A stretch of 64,000 nucleotides of DNA from Fuscovulum blasticum DSM 2131 (GCF_003034965.1 NZ_PZKE01000005.1:124001-188000); one strand, 5' to 3'. Positions 1 through 10,016 are shown, numbered from the stretch's first letter. Numbers and translations are program-made. The notes: generated by a model from the sequence alone, not told the origin.

Positions 1-474
1 CGAAAATTCCTGGGGAACACCGGAGGCGTCCGCCGCGGCCTCTGCCGGGGCCGTCATCAAGGCCCGGATCGCGGCAAGATCGGGATCAGCCAGCGGATCG
101 GCCCCCGATGGCGCGGCGGCAGTCCTGTCGGGAACGGACAACAAGGGTTCGGCGGGTGTGGCGGTCTGCGGGCGGACAGTCTGCGCGGCCGTCTCCAGTA
201 GCGCCGCCCCCGCCGTGATGGCCCGGCTGACCTGCTGATACGTTGGCAGAACCCGCCCGATGCGGCCAAGCCGCGCCTCGGGGATCTGCCAGCGCCCGCT
301 TGCCACCGTTTCCGAAAAGCCATGGCTCCAGACCGAGCAGCGCCGCAGCAGCCGGCCCAAGCCTTCACGCGCGAACAGCACGGACGCCAGCGCGAAAGCC
401 CGGGGTTGCAAGGGTGGGTGCTGGCTGCCTTCGGCCCAGATTCGGGGCCTTTCATCGGGTGATTTTCGGCTCAT
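1..474 (-). CDS. Hypothetical protein, C-terminus cut by window edge
   Basis: An open frame of 158 codons runs from an ATG at 474 to the window edge without a stop, so only the N-terminal part is present. An in-frame ATG at 492 (giving MLAVDP before MSRKS) is an alternative start; neither has a convincing Shine-Dalgarno. The product begins MSRKSPDERPRIWAEGSQ and is basic at first, then rich in Ala, Pro and Asp. I do not recognise a domain. It lies downstream of glnA on the same strand, separated by a hairpin. The frame has codon use like its neighbours, which is the main reason to believe it is coding. Confidence 0.5.
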   Translation of the reverse strand, partial: MSRKSPDERPRIWAEGSQHPPLQPRAFALASVLFAREGLGRLLRRCSVWSHGFSETVASGRWQIPEARLGRIGRVLPTYQQVSRAITAGAALLETAAQTVRPQTATPAEPLLSVPDRTAAAPSGADPLADPDLAAIRALMTAPAEAAADASGVPQEFS

Positions 475-575
475 CGGATCAACCGCAAGCATGTGACGAC
501 GCCAGACTGCCACGGATGGTCTACAAAAGGCAGGCGGAAAATCATACCCCGACCCGTGCGGCGGCCGGAAATGCG

Positions 576-603
576 AAGGGCCGCCCTTTGCGGGACGGCC
601 CTT
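576..603 (-). terminator. Hairpin downstream of glnA
   Basis: AAGGGCCG and CGGCCCTT arms flank a short GC-rich interior about 25 bases past the glnA stop. The following bases on the minus strand are only moderately T-rich, so it may be a weak terminator or an RNA 3'-end stabiliser. Confidence 0.5.
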
Positions 604-628
604 GCTGCCGGTCCGGGGAAATCCCGTC

Positions 629-2038
629 TCAGCAGGAATAATACATCTGGTATTCCACCGGATGCGGGGTGTGTTCGAAGGCGTAAACCTCTTCCCACTT
701 CAGCGCGATATAGCCTTCGAGCTGGTCCTTGGTGAACACGTCGCCGGCCAGCAGGAAGTCGTGATCCTTCTCCAGCTCTTCCAGCGCCTCGCGCAGGCTG
801 CCGCAGACGGTCGGGATTTCGGCCAGTTCTTCCGGCGGCAGATCATACAGATCCTTGTCCGAAGCCGGACCCGGGTCGATCTTGTTCTTGATGCCATCCA
901 GACCGGCCATCAGCAGGGCGGCGAAGGCCAGATAGGGGTTGGCCGCCGGATCGGGGAAGCGGGCTTCCACACGCTTGGCCTTGGGCGATTCGGTCCACGG
1001 AATACGGACGCAGCCACTGCGGTTGCGGGCCGAATAGGCGCGCAGAACCGGGGCCTCGAAGCCGGGGATCAGGCGCTTGTAGCTGTTGGTCGCCGGGTTG
1101 GTCAGCGCGTTCAGCGCCTTGGCGTGCTTCAGGATGCCGCCGATGAACCACAGGGCTTCCTGGCTCAGGTCGGCATACTTGTCGCCGGCGAACAGCGGCT
1201 TGCCGTTCTTCCAGATCGACATGTTGACGTGCATCCCGCTGCCGTTGTCACCCTTCATGGGTTTGGGCATGAAGGTCACGGTCTTGCCGTAGGCATGAGC
1301 CACGTTGTGGATCACATACTTGTACTTCTGGATGTTGTCGGCCTGCTCGACCAGTCCGCCAAAGATCATCCCCAGCTCATGCTGGGCGGTCGCCACTTCG
1401 TGGTGGTGCTTGTCCACGCGCATACCCATGCGCTTCATGGTGGACAGCATCTCGCTGCGCAGGTCTTGCGCCGCATCGACCGGGTTCACCGGGAAGTAGC
1501 CGCCCTTGTGGCCGGCACGATGCGCAAGGTTGCCGCCTTCAAAGGCCGCGTCGGTGTTCCAGGCGGCATCTTCCGAGTCGATCTGGAACGACACCTTCTG
1601 CGGCGTCACCGAATAGCGCACGTCGTCGAAGATGAAGAATTCGGCTTCCGGCCCGAAATAGGCCGCGTCGCCCACGCCCGAAGACTTGAGATAGGCTTCC
1701 GCCTTGACCGCGGTCTGACGCGGGCAGCGCGAATAGGCTTCGCCGGTGTCGGGTTCGACCACGTTGCAATGCACGCAGAGGGTTTTCTCGGCATAGAACG
1801 GGTCGATATAGACGCTGGTCGGATCGGGGATCAGCTTCATGTCGGACTGGTCGATCGACTTCCAGCCGGCGATCGACGAGCCGTCGAACATGAAGCCTTC
1901 CTCGAAGAAGTCTTCATCCACAAGATCAGCCACCAGCGTGACGTGCTGCAGCTTGCCCTTGGGGTCGGTGAAACGGATGTCGACGTATTCGACTTCCTCG
2001 TCCTTGATCAGTTTCAGAGCTTTCGCAACTGCGCTCAT
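629..2038 (-). CDS. glnA: Glutamine synthetase type I
   Basis: Cytoplasmic dodecameric enzyme making glutamine from glutamate, ammonia and ATP; the main entry of ammonium into metabolism. The 469-residue product has the usual GSI length and covers the whole family fold. The adenylylation loop is visible as [11 protein letters not shown] with Tyr398 as the predicted modified residue, so activity should be controlled by GlnE. The beta-barrel signature near GSDMHVN-type sequence (NGSGMHVN) and the NRSGCVRIP nucleotide/glutamate segment are present. It follows glnB on the same strand with an 82-base gap, the usual glnB-glnA arrangement of Rhodobacter relatives. Confidence 0.97.
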   Translation of the reverse strand: MSAVAKALKLIKDEEVEYVDIRFTDPKGKLQHVTLVADLVDEDFFEEGFMFDGSSIAGWKSIDQSDMKLIPDPTSVYIDPFYAEKTLCVHCNVVEPDTGEAYSRCPRQTAVKAEAYLKSSGVGDAAYFGPEAEFFIFDDVRYSVTPQKVSFQIDSEDAAWNTDAAFEGGNLAHRAGHKGGYFPVNPVDAAQDLRSEMLSTMKRMGMRVDKHHHEVATAQHELGMIFGGLVEQADNIQKYKYVIHNVAHAYGKTVTFMPKPMKGDNGSGMHVNMSIWKNGKPLFAGDKYADLSQEALWFIGGILKHAKALNALTNPATNSYKRLIPGFEAPVLRAYSARNRSGCVRIPWTESPKAKRVEARFPDPAANPYLAFAALLMAGLDGIKNKIDPGPASDKDLYDLPPEELAEIPTVCGSLREALEELEKDHDFLLAGDVFTKDQLEGYIALKWEEVYAFEHTPHPVEYQMYYSC

Positions 2039-2120
2039 CTGACTGCCTTTCGGTGCTTGGGTTACAGGTTCAGGCCGCGAAGGCCAGTTCAGGGATCATC
2101 TTTCGCGCGTCGTGCTGCGC

Positions 2121-2522
<402 letters not shown>

Positions 2523-2629
2523 CTAGGGTGGCAGCAAGGTCGCCCCACCTTGGAAATCCTTGGTGACTGCCCGTTTTTTAGGCAATGCGGCGCGGAAATG
2601 AGCAAGATGCGAACAGCTCGGAAAAGCCG

Positions 2630-4180
2630 ATGACCGATCTTCTGACTGCGGCCCAGATGCGTGCACTTGAACAGGCTGCCATCGCCAGCGGCCGGGTGAC
2701 CGGCCTTGAGCTGATGGAGCGCGCGGGCCGCGGCGTGGTCGAGGCGATCTTTCAGGAATGGCCCGCGTTGCGCGCCACCTCACACCGCGCGGTGGTGCTG
2801 TGCGGCCCCGGCAACAATGGCGGCGACGGCTTTGTCGTGGCCCGCCTGCTGCGGGAATGGGGTTGGGATGTGGCTGTGTTCCTGCACGGCACCCCCGACC
2901 GTCTGCCACCCGATGCGCGGGCGAATTACGACCGCTGGCGGGCGATTGGCGCGGTGGCCCCGCTTGACACGCTGGACTGGCCACTGCTGCGCCGAACCGA
3001 CATCACCATTGACGCGCTGTTCGGCATCGGCCTGCAACGCCCGCTGGCGGCGGGTCTTTGGGGCGCGCTGGAAATGGCAAAAGAGGCCGGCACCCGGCTG
3101 GTGGCCATCGACCTGCCCTCGGGCCTGTGTGCCTGGTCAGGGCGGATGCTGGTCGAAGGGATTGGCCCAGATCACCCCGCCGACCTGACGGTAACGTTTC
3201 ACAGCCGTAAGCCCGGCCATCTGCTGGCCGAAGGGTCGGCGCGCTGTGGCCGGCTTGTGGTGGCCCCGATCGGGCTTGAGACCACCGCAGACCACCTGTC
3301 GCGCGATGAGGCCGCCTGGTCCCCGATCGAGGAAACAGCCGTCGATCCCGGCGCGCTGGCCAAAGGCGCCGGGCACAAGTTCACCCATGGCCACGCCCTG
3401 ATCCTGTCCGGTCCGCCCGGCCATGGCGGCGCGGCGCGACTTTCCGCCCGTGGCAGCCTGCGGATCGGGGCGGGGCTGGTGACGCTGGGCTGCCCGCCCG
3501 ATGCCCTGCCCGAGACTGCCGCGCGGCTGGACGCGGTGATGCTGCGCCCGATTGCCGATGCCGATGCTTTGGCAAGGGTGCTGGAGGACCGGCGGATCAA
3601 CGCGCTTTGCCTTGGGCCGGGGCTGGGAACCACCGCGCGTGAAGCCGCGCTGGTGGCCACCGCGCTGCAGGCGGCGCGACCGCTGGTGCTGGATGCCGAT
3701 GCGCTGACCCTTCTGTCACAGCGCCCCGACCTTTTCTCCGCCCTGCACGGTGGCTGCGTCCTGACCCCGCACGCCGGAGAGTTCGCCCGTCTGTTCCCCG
3801 ACATTTCAGAAAGGCTGGCCGCGCCGATGACCGGCGGACCGGCCTTCTCGAAGGTCGATGCCACGCGCGAGGCAGCCGCGCGGGCTGGCTGTGTGGTGCT
3901 GTTCAAGGGGGCAGATACGGTGATCGCCGCGCCGTCGGGCCGGTGCGCCCTCAACGCGGCGGCCTATGACCGCGCCGCGCCCTGGCTGGCCACGGCCGGA
4001 TCTGGCGACGTGCTGGCGGGGTTCCTGTGCGGGTTGATGGCGCGCGGCTTTCCCCCGTTCGACGCCGCCTGTACGGCGGCCTGGCTGCATGTGGAAGCCG
4101 CACGCAGCTTCGGCCCCGGCCTGATTGCCGAAGACCTGCCCGAGGAGCTGCCAAAGGTCTTCCGCGCTTTGGGCGTCTGA
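2630..4180 (+). CDS. nnr: Bifunctional NAD(P)H-hydrate epimerase / ADP-dependent dehydratase
   Basis: Repairs damaged NAD(P)HX: the N-terminal YjeF_N (NnrE) domain epimerises R/S hydrates and the C-terminal carbohydrate-kinase-like NnrD domain dehydrates the S form with ADP. The start MTDLLTAAQMRALEQAAI at 2630 matches the family; an upstream in-frame ATG at 2585 would add 15 unsupported residues. NnrE signatures are GPGNNGGDGFVVARLL and the nearby IDALFGIGL. NnrD signatures are GHALILSGPPGHGGAARL, LTPHAGEFARL, VLFKGADTVI and the terminal ATAGSGDVLAGFLCGL. At 516 residues it has normal fused length. It is divergent from glnB. Confidence 0.95.
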   Translation: MTDLLTAAQMRALEQAAIASGRVTGLELMERAGRGVVEAIFQEWPALRATSHRAVVLCGPGNNGGDGFVVARLLREWGWDVAVFLHGTPDRLPPDARANYDRWRAIGAVAPLDTLDWPLLRRTDITIDALFGIGLQRPLAAGLWGALEMAKEAGTRLVAIDLPSGLCAWSGRMLVEGIGPDHPADLTVTFHSRKPGHLLAEGSARCGRLVVAPIGLETTADHLSRDEAAWSPIEETAVDPGALAKGAGHKFTHGHALILSGPPGHGGAARLSARGSLRIGAGLVTLGCPPDALPETAARLDAVMLRPIADADALARVLEDRRINALCLGPGLGTTAREAALVATALQAARPLVLDADALTLLSQRPDLFSALHGGCVLTPHAGEFARLFPDISERLAAPMTGGPAFSKVDATREAAARAGCVVLFKGADTVIAAPSGRCALNAAAYDRAAPWLATAGSGDVLAGFLCGLMARGFPPFDAACTAAWLHVEAARSFGPGLIAEDLPEELPKVFRALGV

Positions 4181-4185
4181 CTGCA

Positions 4186-4494
4186 CTAGCCCCGGCTTTC
4201 GGGACGGCAGCCCAATTCCCTTCCGCCGGCATAGACGGTTTCTGCGCCGTCGAAATGCAGGGCATAGACCCGCCGCATGGGCGCGACCTTGGGCAGGAAA
4301 GGCAATACAGGCGCGGCCTCGATCCGCATTTCAACCCCGCGCAAGACCCGCGCGCCCGACCGGGTGATGATCCGGTCGCCAGGGCACAGGAACTGCACCG
4401 GCAATTCGCCGTCCAGCGTCAGAACCGGGGTGCCGGACAGGATGCCGGGCCAGGTGGCAGAACTGCTGTCAGAAGACGGGATGCGCTGGCCCAT
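4186..4494 (-). CDS. Small Hint-domain protein
   Basis: About 102 residues from the ATG at 4494 (MGQRIPSSDSSSATW). The segment GILSGTPVLTLDGELPVQFL followed by PGDRIITRSGARVL has the pattern of the Hint (Hedgehog/intein) N-terminal half found as stand-alone proteins in Rhodobacteraceae, with 'CPGDRIITRSG' standing where the conserved 'GD.V.T.DG' turn lies. A family member usually starts with a Cys or Ser nucleophile after a short leader; here the position reads SGTPVLT. An in-frame start at 4566 would add 24 residues. It is convergent with nnr, five bases from its stop. Whether it can splice or cleave is unknown. Confidence 0.6.
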   Translation of the reverse strand: MGQRIPSSDSSSATWPGILSGTPVLTLDGELPVQFLCPGDRIITRSGARVLRGVEMRIEAAPVLPFLPKVAPMRRVYALHFDGAETVYAGGRELGCRPESRG

Positions 4495-4755
4495 GATGCC
4501 GGTCCGTTGCGGGCGGGATTGCCCTTTTTGCCACCCTTCCCCCGGATGGTGGCAGCACTGGGCCACGGTCGGTCCGAAACGCAGGCCATTTCATGCCGAA
4601 CCGCGGCGGTTGCGGCGAAAAAGCTGCAAACTTTTCCTCTCGCATCCGCCCCCCGCCTTTGTTAGAAGGGCGCCGGATTTTCCGGGCCGCGTGGACCGTG
4701 CCTCCTGACGCAAAGGGGGCAAGGTGGCTTTGCGCGTTTCGGAAGGGCAAGACAT

Positions 4756-4840
4756 GCGGGTGTGGCGGAATTGGCAGACGCACTGGATTTAGGTTCCAGC
4801 GCCGCAAGGCGTGGGGGTTCAAGTCCCTTCACCCGCACCA
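4756..4840 (+). tRNA. tRNA-Leu (anticodon UAG)
   Basis: Acceptor arms GCGGGTG/CACCCGC with encoded CCA at 4838-4840. The anticodon stem CTGGA/TCCAG encloses loop TTTAGGT, giving anticodon TAG. A variable arm typical of class II tRNAs (GCCGCAAGGCG region) and the T-loop GTTCAAGTC are present. Confidence 0.97.
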
Positions 4841-4865
4841 GGTTTGGACAGGAAGGACGACACGA

Positions 4866-6200
4866 ATGCAGGTCACCGAGACCCTGAAAGACGGCCTGAA
4901 GCGCGGCTACACCATCACGGTGCCGGCGGCCGAGCTGGAGGCCAAGGTTCAGGAGAAGCTGGTCGAAGCCCAGCCCGACATTGAAATCAAGGGCTTCCGC
5001 AAGGGCAAGGTGCCGCTCGCGATCCTGAAGAAGCAGTTCGGCGCCCGCCTGATGGGCGACGCCATGCAGGATACGATCGACGGCGCCATGAAGGGCCACT
5101 TCGAGGCCACCGGCGACCGTCCGGCCCTGCAACCCGAAGTCAAGATGGTTGGCGGCGAAACCTGGGCCGAAGGTCAGGATGTCGTGGTTGAACTCAGCTA
5201 CGAAGCCCTGCCCGAGGTGCCGGAATTCGACGCCTCCAAGATCAAGCTGGAAAAGCTGATCGTGAAAGCCGATGACGCCGCCGTTGAAGAGGCGCTGAAG
5301 AATCTGGCCGAAAGCGCGCAATCCTTCGACGACCGCAAGAAGGGCGCCAAGGCCAAGGACGGCGACCAGATCGTGATCGACTTCAAGGGTTCGGTCGACG
5401 GTGAGGAATTCCAGGGCGGCAGCGCCGAGGATTACCCGCTGGTGCTCGGCTCCAAGTCGTTCATCCCCGGCTTCGAAGACCAGCTTGTCGGCGCCAAGGT
5501 CGGCGACGAGGTTTCGGTCAAGGTCACCTTCCCGGCCGAATACGGTGCCAAGCATCTGGCCGGCAAGGACGCGGTCTTTGCCTGCACCGTCAAGGCGGTG
5601 AAGGAACCGAAAGCCGCCGAGATCGACGACGAACTGGCCAAGAAGTTCGGTGCCGAGGATCTGGCCGCGCTGAAGACGCAGATCACCCAGCGTCTTGAAG
5701 CCGAATACACCGGAGCCTCGCGCGCCGTGCTGAAGCGGGCCCTGCTCGACAAGCTGGACGAACTGGTCAAGTTCGAACTGCCCTCGAAGCTGGTCGAAGC
5801 GGAAGCCGCCCAGATTGCGCACCAACTGTGGCATGAAGAGCATCCCGAAGAGCATGGCCACAACCATGGTTCGATCGAGACCACGGATGAGCACAAGTCG
5901 CTGGCCGAACGCCGGGTTCGCCTTGGCCTGTTGCTGGCCGAAGTCGGTCGCAAGGCCGAAGTCACCGTCACCGACGCCGAAATGACCCAGGCCGTGCTGG
6001 CCGCTGCCCGTCAGTATCCGGGTCAGGAACGCCAGTACTTCGAATTCGTGCAGAAGAACCAGCAGGTGCAACAGCAACTGCGCGCGCCGATCTTCGAAGA
6101 CAAGGTCGTGGACCTGATCGTCGGTCAGGCCAAGGTGACCGAGAAGGAAGTCTCGAAGGAGAAGCTCCAGAAGGCCATCGAGGCGCTGGACGAACTCTGA
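4866..6200 (+). CDS. tig: Trigger factor, ribosome-associated chaperone and prolyl isomerase
   Basis: Binds the ribosome near the exit tunnel and protects nascent chains. The 444-residue product has the family layout: ribosome-binding N-domain with the signature [12 protein letters not shown] (about residues 42-53), FKBP-like PPIase domain beginning [17 protein letters not shown], and a helical C-terminal chaperone domain. The start is set by AGGAAGG seven to twelve bases upstream of ATG 4866, just after tRNA-Leu. A His-rich stretch ([12 protein letters not shown]) lies in the C-domain. In many bacteria clpPX follows; here an efficient terminator does. Confidence 0.96.
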   Translation: MQVTETLKDGLKRGYTITVPAAELEAKVQEKLVEAQPDIEIKGFRKGKVPLAILKKQFGARLMGDAMQDTIDGAMKGHFEATGDRPALQPEVKMVGGETWAEGQDVVVELSYEALPEVPEFDASKIKLEKLIVKADDAAVEEALKNLAESAQSFDDRKKGAKAKDGDQIVIDFKGSVDGEEFQGGSAEDYPLVLGSKSFIPGFEDQLVGAKVGDEVSVKVTFPAEYGAKHLAGKDAVFACTVKAVKEPKAAEIDDELAKKFGAEDLAALKTQITQRLEAEYTGASRAVLKRALLDKLDELVKFELPSKLVEAEAAQIAHQLWHEEHPEEHGHNHGSIETTDEHKSLAERRVRLGLLLAEVGRKAEVTVTDAEMTQAVLAAARQYPGQERQYFEFVQKNQQVQQQLRAPIFEDKVVDLIVGQAKVTEKEVSKEKLQKAIEALDEL

Positions 6201-6226
6201 TCGCGAGTCTGGCCCTGCCGTGACCG

Positions 6227-6254
6227 AAAGGCCGCCCGACCGGGCGGCCTTTTT
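6227..6254 (+). terminator. Rho-independent terminator of tig
   Basis: Perfect 12-bp arms AAAGGCCGCCCG/CGGGCGGCCTTT with a two-base loop, followed by TTTTT. It sits 26 bases after the tig stop; the A-run on the left arm means it can also serve the convergent oxidoreductase gene. Confidence 0.9.
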
Positions 6255-6262
6255 CATATTCG

Positions 6263-6871
6263 TCAGCCCAGCCGGGCCGCCAGCGCCGCGATCTGCCGGC
6301 GCATGTCCGCCTTGAACCGGATCAGACGGGCCGGGGCAACCGCCTCGGCCCGGTACAGCGCCCGCCAGACCAGCCGCGCCTTGGGGGCACAGGGTGCGAC
6401 GATCCCCAGCCGCAGCACCCGCCGCAGCGGACGCCGCATCACCAGCCAGTCGACCCAGCCGGGAGCACCCATGGTGGTGATCGCCAGCACCGCCTGCAGG
6501 ACGGTCAGCCGCGGGATCATCGGCCCGAACACCGGCGCATGGTCATAGGCCAGGCCGGGCGCCCAGACCCGGTCGAACCAGCCTTTCAGGATCGCGGGAA
6601 AGCCGAACCACCAGGTCGGGAACACCAGGATCACTACCTCGGCCCAGGCCAGATCTTCAAGTTCCCAGGAAGCCTCGCCACGGAAGCCGCTGTAATAGCT
6701 TTCCCTTTCGCCCCTTCTAAGACGCGGATCGAAGTCGCGCGCGTAAAGATCGCAGCGACGGACCTGCCATCCAGCAGACAGCGCCGCCGCCTCGGCTTCG
6801 GCCGCCAGATGCGCGCAAAGGCTGGCGTCTTGCGGATGGGCCAGCACCAGCAGGCAGCGGCGCCCGCTCAA
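6263..6871 (-). CDS. Flavodoxin-fold NAD(P)H:quinone oxidoreductase-like protein
   Basis: Predicted FMN/FAD-binding two-electron reductase (NQO1/MdaB-like fold). From the proposed TTG start at 6871 the product is 202 residues beginning SGRRCLLVLAHPQDASLCAH, the usual first strand and nucleotide loop of the family. The motif VFPTWWFGFPAILKGWFDRV (around residues 85-105) is the hallmark WWxxPAxLKGWxDR segment. The TTG overlaps the stop of the upstream gene (TTGA), implying translational coupling; a longer frame to 7066 is only read-back through that gene. The partner is a DUF3445 heme protein, so this may be its electron donor (inference). Confidence 0.8.
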   Translation of the reverse strand: MSGRRCLLVLAHPQDASLCAHLAAEAEAAALSAGWQVRRCDLYARDFDPRLRRGERESYYSGFRGEASWELEDLAWAEVVILVFPTWWFGFPAILKGWFDRVWAPGLAYDHAPVFGPMIPRLTVLQAVLAITTMGAPGWVDWLVMRRPLRRVLRLGIVAPCAPKARLVWRALYRAEAVAPARLIRFKADMRRQIAALAARLG

Positions 6872-7656
6872 TGCACCGCCTCGCGCAAGGCGGCCTGCTC
6901 GGCCGGGCTCAGGGTGTCGGCCTTGACCACATAGGTATGGATGCTGAACACGACCGCCCGCGTTTCCGGCAGCCGCAGCAGGCATTGCCGTTCGCAGCGC
7001 ACAAAGAAATGCCCCTCGGGGCGCGGCCGTTTCTCGCCCTCGCGCCGGGGCTGGTGCAATGCCCAATCGTCATAGGTCAGATAGTTCATCCGCCACAGCG
7101 GCTGTTCGGGGCGGATGGCATCGAACAGCCGCTGCACCCGGCGGGCCAAACCTTCGTCATAGGGCGGCACCGGCTCATGGATGCCCAGCAGGCCGCGCCC
7201 CAGCTTCTGCGCCAGCGTCCAGCTTGCCGGGAAGCACAGGATCGCCCCGGTCAGCCGGTGTTCGCCCCCTTCACCCGCCTCCAGCAGACACAGGTCTTCC
7301 TGCACCAGCCGCCCCAGCGTGCGCAGCGGCATCGCCGGGCCCAGCGGCACCTCAACGCCATCCGGCCGCAGCACCGCAGTTGGGCCGACCGCATAGCCCG
7401 GCGTCCGCGTCAGCCGGTCCAGCACCCGCGCATACAGCTCATCCGCCGCCGGCCGCCCTTCGGGCAGCAGCGCGTGAACGCGCGGTTCGGCTTGGTCAAT
7501 CAGCCGGTCGCGCAGTGCCATCTGGCCGGCGAAGGCATCGTCCACCGCCAGCCAGTCATCAACCTCGACCGGCAGAATCCCCGGCAGACGGGCGGTGCGC
7601 GGGTCCATCCAGGGCAGGAACGGCAGGCGGGACTGGAAAACAGGTTCGTCTTGCAT
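6868..7656 (-). CDS. DUF3445 family, heme-dependent oxidative N-demethylase-like protein
   Basis: The 262-residue product matches the DUF3445 family, which includes the heme-dependent oxidative N-demethylase alpha subunit and a subunit of dimethylamine monooxygenase. Recognisable parts are the opening FLPWMDPRTARLPGILPV, the middle LTGAILCFPASWTLAQKLGR and the end RCERQCLLRLPETRAVVFSI followed by HTYVV. Characterised systems act with extra flavin/ferredoxin subunits; here the only neighbour is the overlapping flavodoxin-like gene. The substrate is unknown. The start is the first ATG (MQDEPVFQSRLPFLP). Confidence 0.82.
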   Translation of the reverse strand: MQDEPVFQSRLPFLPWMDPRTARLPGILPVEVDDWLAVDDAFAGQMALRDRLIDQAEPRVHALLPEGRPAADELYARVLDRLTRTPGYAVGPTAVLRPDGVEVPLGPAMPLRTLGRLVQEDLCLLEAGEGGEHRLTGAILCFPASWTLAQKLGRGLLGIHEPVPPYDEGLARRVQRLFDAIRPEQPLWRMNYLTYDDWALHQPRREGEKRPRPEGHFFVRCERQCLLRLPETRAVVFSIHTYVVKADTLSPAEQAALREAVH

Positions 7657-7886
7657 GACGGCACCCTAGCCGCGCCATCGGCAAACACAACCACACCCGC
7701 CACCCGCGACCTTGCGACACGGCGTGCCGATTTCACGCGACACCGCCGTCTGGCGGATGCAAAGATACATCCATGGGACCGCAAGAACGGCGGCCCCCGA
7801 ACCGGCGGCCGGGCAACGGGCCGCCAGAGATGCTCTGGATCCCGCGCCCTGCCCTCGCGCCGCCCCCGGCTCAAGGGAGGGACCAA

Positions 7887-9914
7887 ATGAGCCACGATAG
7901 CCACGGCACCCGATGCGCCGCGCTGGTCGGCGCGCATGGCAGCGGCAAGACGACATTGTTCGAATCGCTGTTACATGCCGCCGGAACCACCGACCGGCGC
8001 GGAACCGTCAAGGAACGAACCACCGTGGGCGATGCCGCGCCCGAAGCGCGCGCCCGCGGGATTTCCACGGAGATGACCGTCGCCAACTGCCGCTTCATGG
8101 ATGAGGACTGGACGCTGATCGACTGCCCCGGCTCGGTCGAACTGCTGTCCGACACCCGGGCTGCGATGTGCGTGGCCGACATCGTTGTCGTCGTTGCCGA
8201 TCCCTTTCCTGACCGCGCGGTGGCGGTTTCACCGCTGTTGCGCTTTCTGGATGACCGGCGCATCCCGCATATGGTTTTCATCAACCGGCTTGACGCGCCC
8301 GAGGCGCATGTCCGCGCCACGTTCCATGCCCTGCAGGCACTGTCCGACCGCCCGCTTGCGCTGCGCGAGATCCCGATCCGCGACGAACACGGTCAGGTCA
8401 CGGGGCTGATCGACCTGGTGTCCGAACGCGCCTGGCGCTGGAACCCGAACAGGCCGTCCGACCTGATTCCCCTGCCCGAAGCCATCCGCGCCGATGAAAG
8501 CCGGGAACGCGGCGGCTTGCTGGAGGCCCTGGCCGATTTCGATGACAGCATCATGGAACAGGTGCTGGACGACATGACCCCGGCCCCGCAAGAGATTTAC
8601 GGCTCGCTTGCGCGCGATCTGGAGCAGGATCTGGTGGTGCCGGTGTTCTTTGGCGCGGCCGAATTTGAAAACGGTGTGCGCCGGCTGTGGAAGGCGCTGC
8701 GGCATGACGCCCCCTTGCCCGCCACCACCGCCGCCCGGCTGGGCCTGCCCGAAGGCAGCGGCCCGATGTTGCAGGTGTTCAAGACCTTCCAGTCCGGTCA
8801 GGCAGGCCGGTCTGCCCTGGCGCGCATCTGGCGCGGCGAGGTGAAGGATGGCCAGACCCTTGGGCAGGACCGGGTCGGGTCCGTGTCGTCGGTGCTGGGC
8901 CGCAAGAGCACACCGAAGGGCAGCGCCGGCCCCGGCGAGGTGGTGGTGCTGGGCCGCATGGCACAGGCCCGCGCCGGCGAAGTGCTGACCGAAGGCGCGT
9001 CGCAAGCGGTGGACTGGCCCGAACCGCCCGCCCCGCTGGCCGCCCTTGCCATCCGCGCCGAACACCCTTCGGACGAGGCGAAGCTGTCAACCGCGCTGGC
9101 GCGGCTGCTGGACGAAGACCCGGCCCTGTCCACCACCTGGGCCGCCGATACAGGGGAAACACTGTTGCAGGGCCAGGGTGACATCCATCTTCAGATCGCC
9201 CTGTCGCGACTGAAGTCCGAGGCGGGTCTTTCGGTGAAGACCGCCAAGCCAACGGTTTCCTACAGGGAAACTATCAGCAAGGCTGTCACCCAACATTCGC
9301 GGCACAAGAAACAGTCGGGCGGCCATGGCGAGTTCGCCGACATCGTGGTCGAAATCGCGCCCCGGGCGCGGGGCGAAGGTTTTGCCTTCTCGGACCGGAT
9401 CACCGGCGGCGTGGTGCCGAAGAACTATATCCCCGCCGTCCAGAAGGGCGCCGAGGCGGCATTGCAGCGCGGAACGCTGGGCTTTCCGGTCGTCGATGTC
9501 TCGGTGGTGCTGACCGATGGCAGCTACCATGCCGTCGACAGTTCGGACTTCGCGTTCCAGAAGGCAGGGGCCAAGGCGCTGCAAGAGGCCCTGCCCGGCT
9601 GCGGCCCGGTCCTGCTTGAGCCGGTGATGGAGGTGATCCTGTCGATCCCGTCCGAGTTCACGCCGCGCGCGCAGCGCATTGTCACCGCGCGGCGCGGCCA
9701 GTTGCTTGGCTTTGACGCCAAGGCCGGCTGGAAAGGTTGGGACGAGGTTTCGGCGCTGATCCCGCAAGGCGAACTTGACGGGATGATCACCGAGATCCGG
9801 TCGCAGACGCTGGGCGTGGGCTTCTACACCGCCGGCTTCGACCATCTGGAACAGCTTGCCGGCCGCGAGGCCGACCAGGTGATCGCAGCGCGGGCCGAGG
9901 CACTGAAGGCCTGA
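7887..9914 (+). CDS. Elongation factor G-like translational GTPase (EF-G2 type)
   Basis: A 675-residue paralogue with EF-G domain order: G domain, beta-barrel II, then domains III-V (RHKKQSGGHGEFADI marks domain IV). P-loop GAHGSGKT is residues 15-22. The G3 motif is DCPGS (79-83) instead of DTPGH, so the His that activates water in EF-G is Ser; G4 is NRLD rather than NKxD. Start at 7887 follows AGGGAGGG. Housekeeping fusA would sit with rpsL/rpsG/tuf, so this is a second factor of unknown job. No neighbours share its strand closely. Confidence 0.88.
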   Translation: MSHDSHGTRCAALVGAHGSGKTTLFESLLHAAGTTDRRGTVKERTTVGDAAPEARARGISTEMTVANCRFMDEDWTLIDCPGSVELLSDTRAAMCVADIVVVVADPFPDRAVAVSPLLRFLDDRRIPHMVFINRLDAPEAHVRATFHALQALSDRPLALREIPIRDEHGQVTGLIDLVSERAWRWNPNRPSDLIPLPEAIRADESRERGGLLEALADFDDSIMEQVLDDMTPAPQEIYGSLARDLEQDLVVPVFFGAAEFENGVRRLWKALRHDAPLPATTAARLGLPEGSGPMLQVFKTFQSGQAGRSALARIWRGEVKDGQTLGQDRVGSVSSVLGRKSTPKGSAGPGEVVVLGRMAQARAGEVLTEGASQAVDWPEPPAPLAALAIRAEHPSDEAKLSTALARLLDEDPALSTTWAADTGETLLQGQGDIHLQIALSRLKSEAGLSVKTAKPTVSYRETISKAVTQHSRHKKQSGGHGEFADIVVEIAPRARGEGFAFSDRITGGVVPKNYIPAVQKGAEAALQRGTLGFPVVDVSVVLTDGSYHAVDSSDFAFQKAGAKALQEALPGCGPVLLEPVMEVILSIPSEFTPRAQRIVTARRGQLLGFDAKAGWKGWDEVSALIPQGELDGMITEIRSQTLGVGFYTAGFDHLEQLAGREADQVIAARAEALKA

Positions 9915-9975
9915 GCCGGCGCCGCCCTGCGCCGGCACAAAGCGCATATCCTGACCGGGGGGCGGTTTTCCGCCC
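9915..9975. terminator. Paired hairpins between convergent genes
   Basis: Two stem-loops fill the gap: arms GCCGGCGC/GCGCCGGC (9915-9936) and GGGCGG/CCGCCC around TTTT (9960-9975). They probably end transcripts from both sides, though neither has a long T-run. Confidence 0.45.
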
Positions 9976-10016
9976 TCCGGCATGTTCTGGCGCAATTCAC
10001 GCTAAGCCGTGCGGCC

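Noticed and set aside
2536-2584. Possible NtrC sites between glnB and nnr
   Set aside because: Inverted repeats exist but I cannot match them securely to a known NtrC consensus, and no sigma-54 promoter is visible.
4662-6257. 531-residue minus-strand frame opposite tig
   Set aside because: It covers tRNA-Leu and a clear tig gene; repetitive Leu/Asp/Gly product typical of an antisense shadow.
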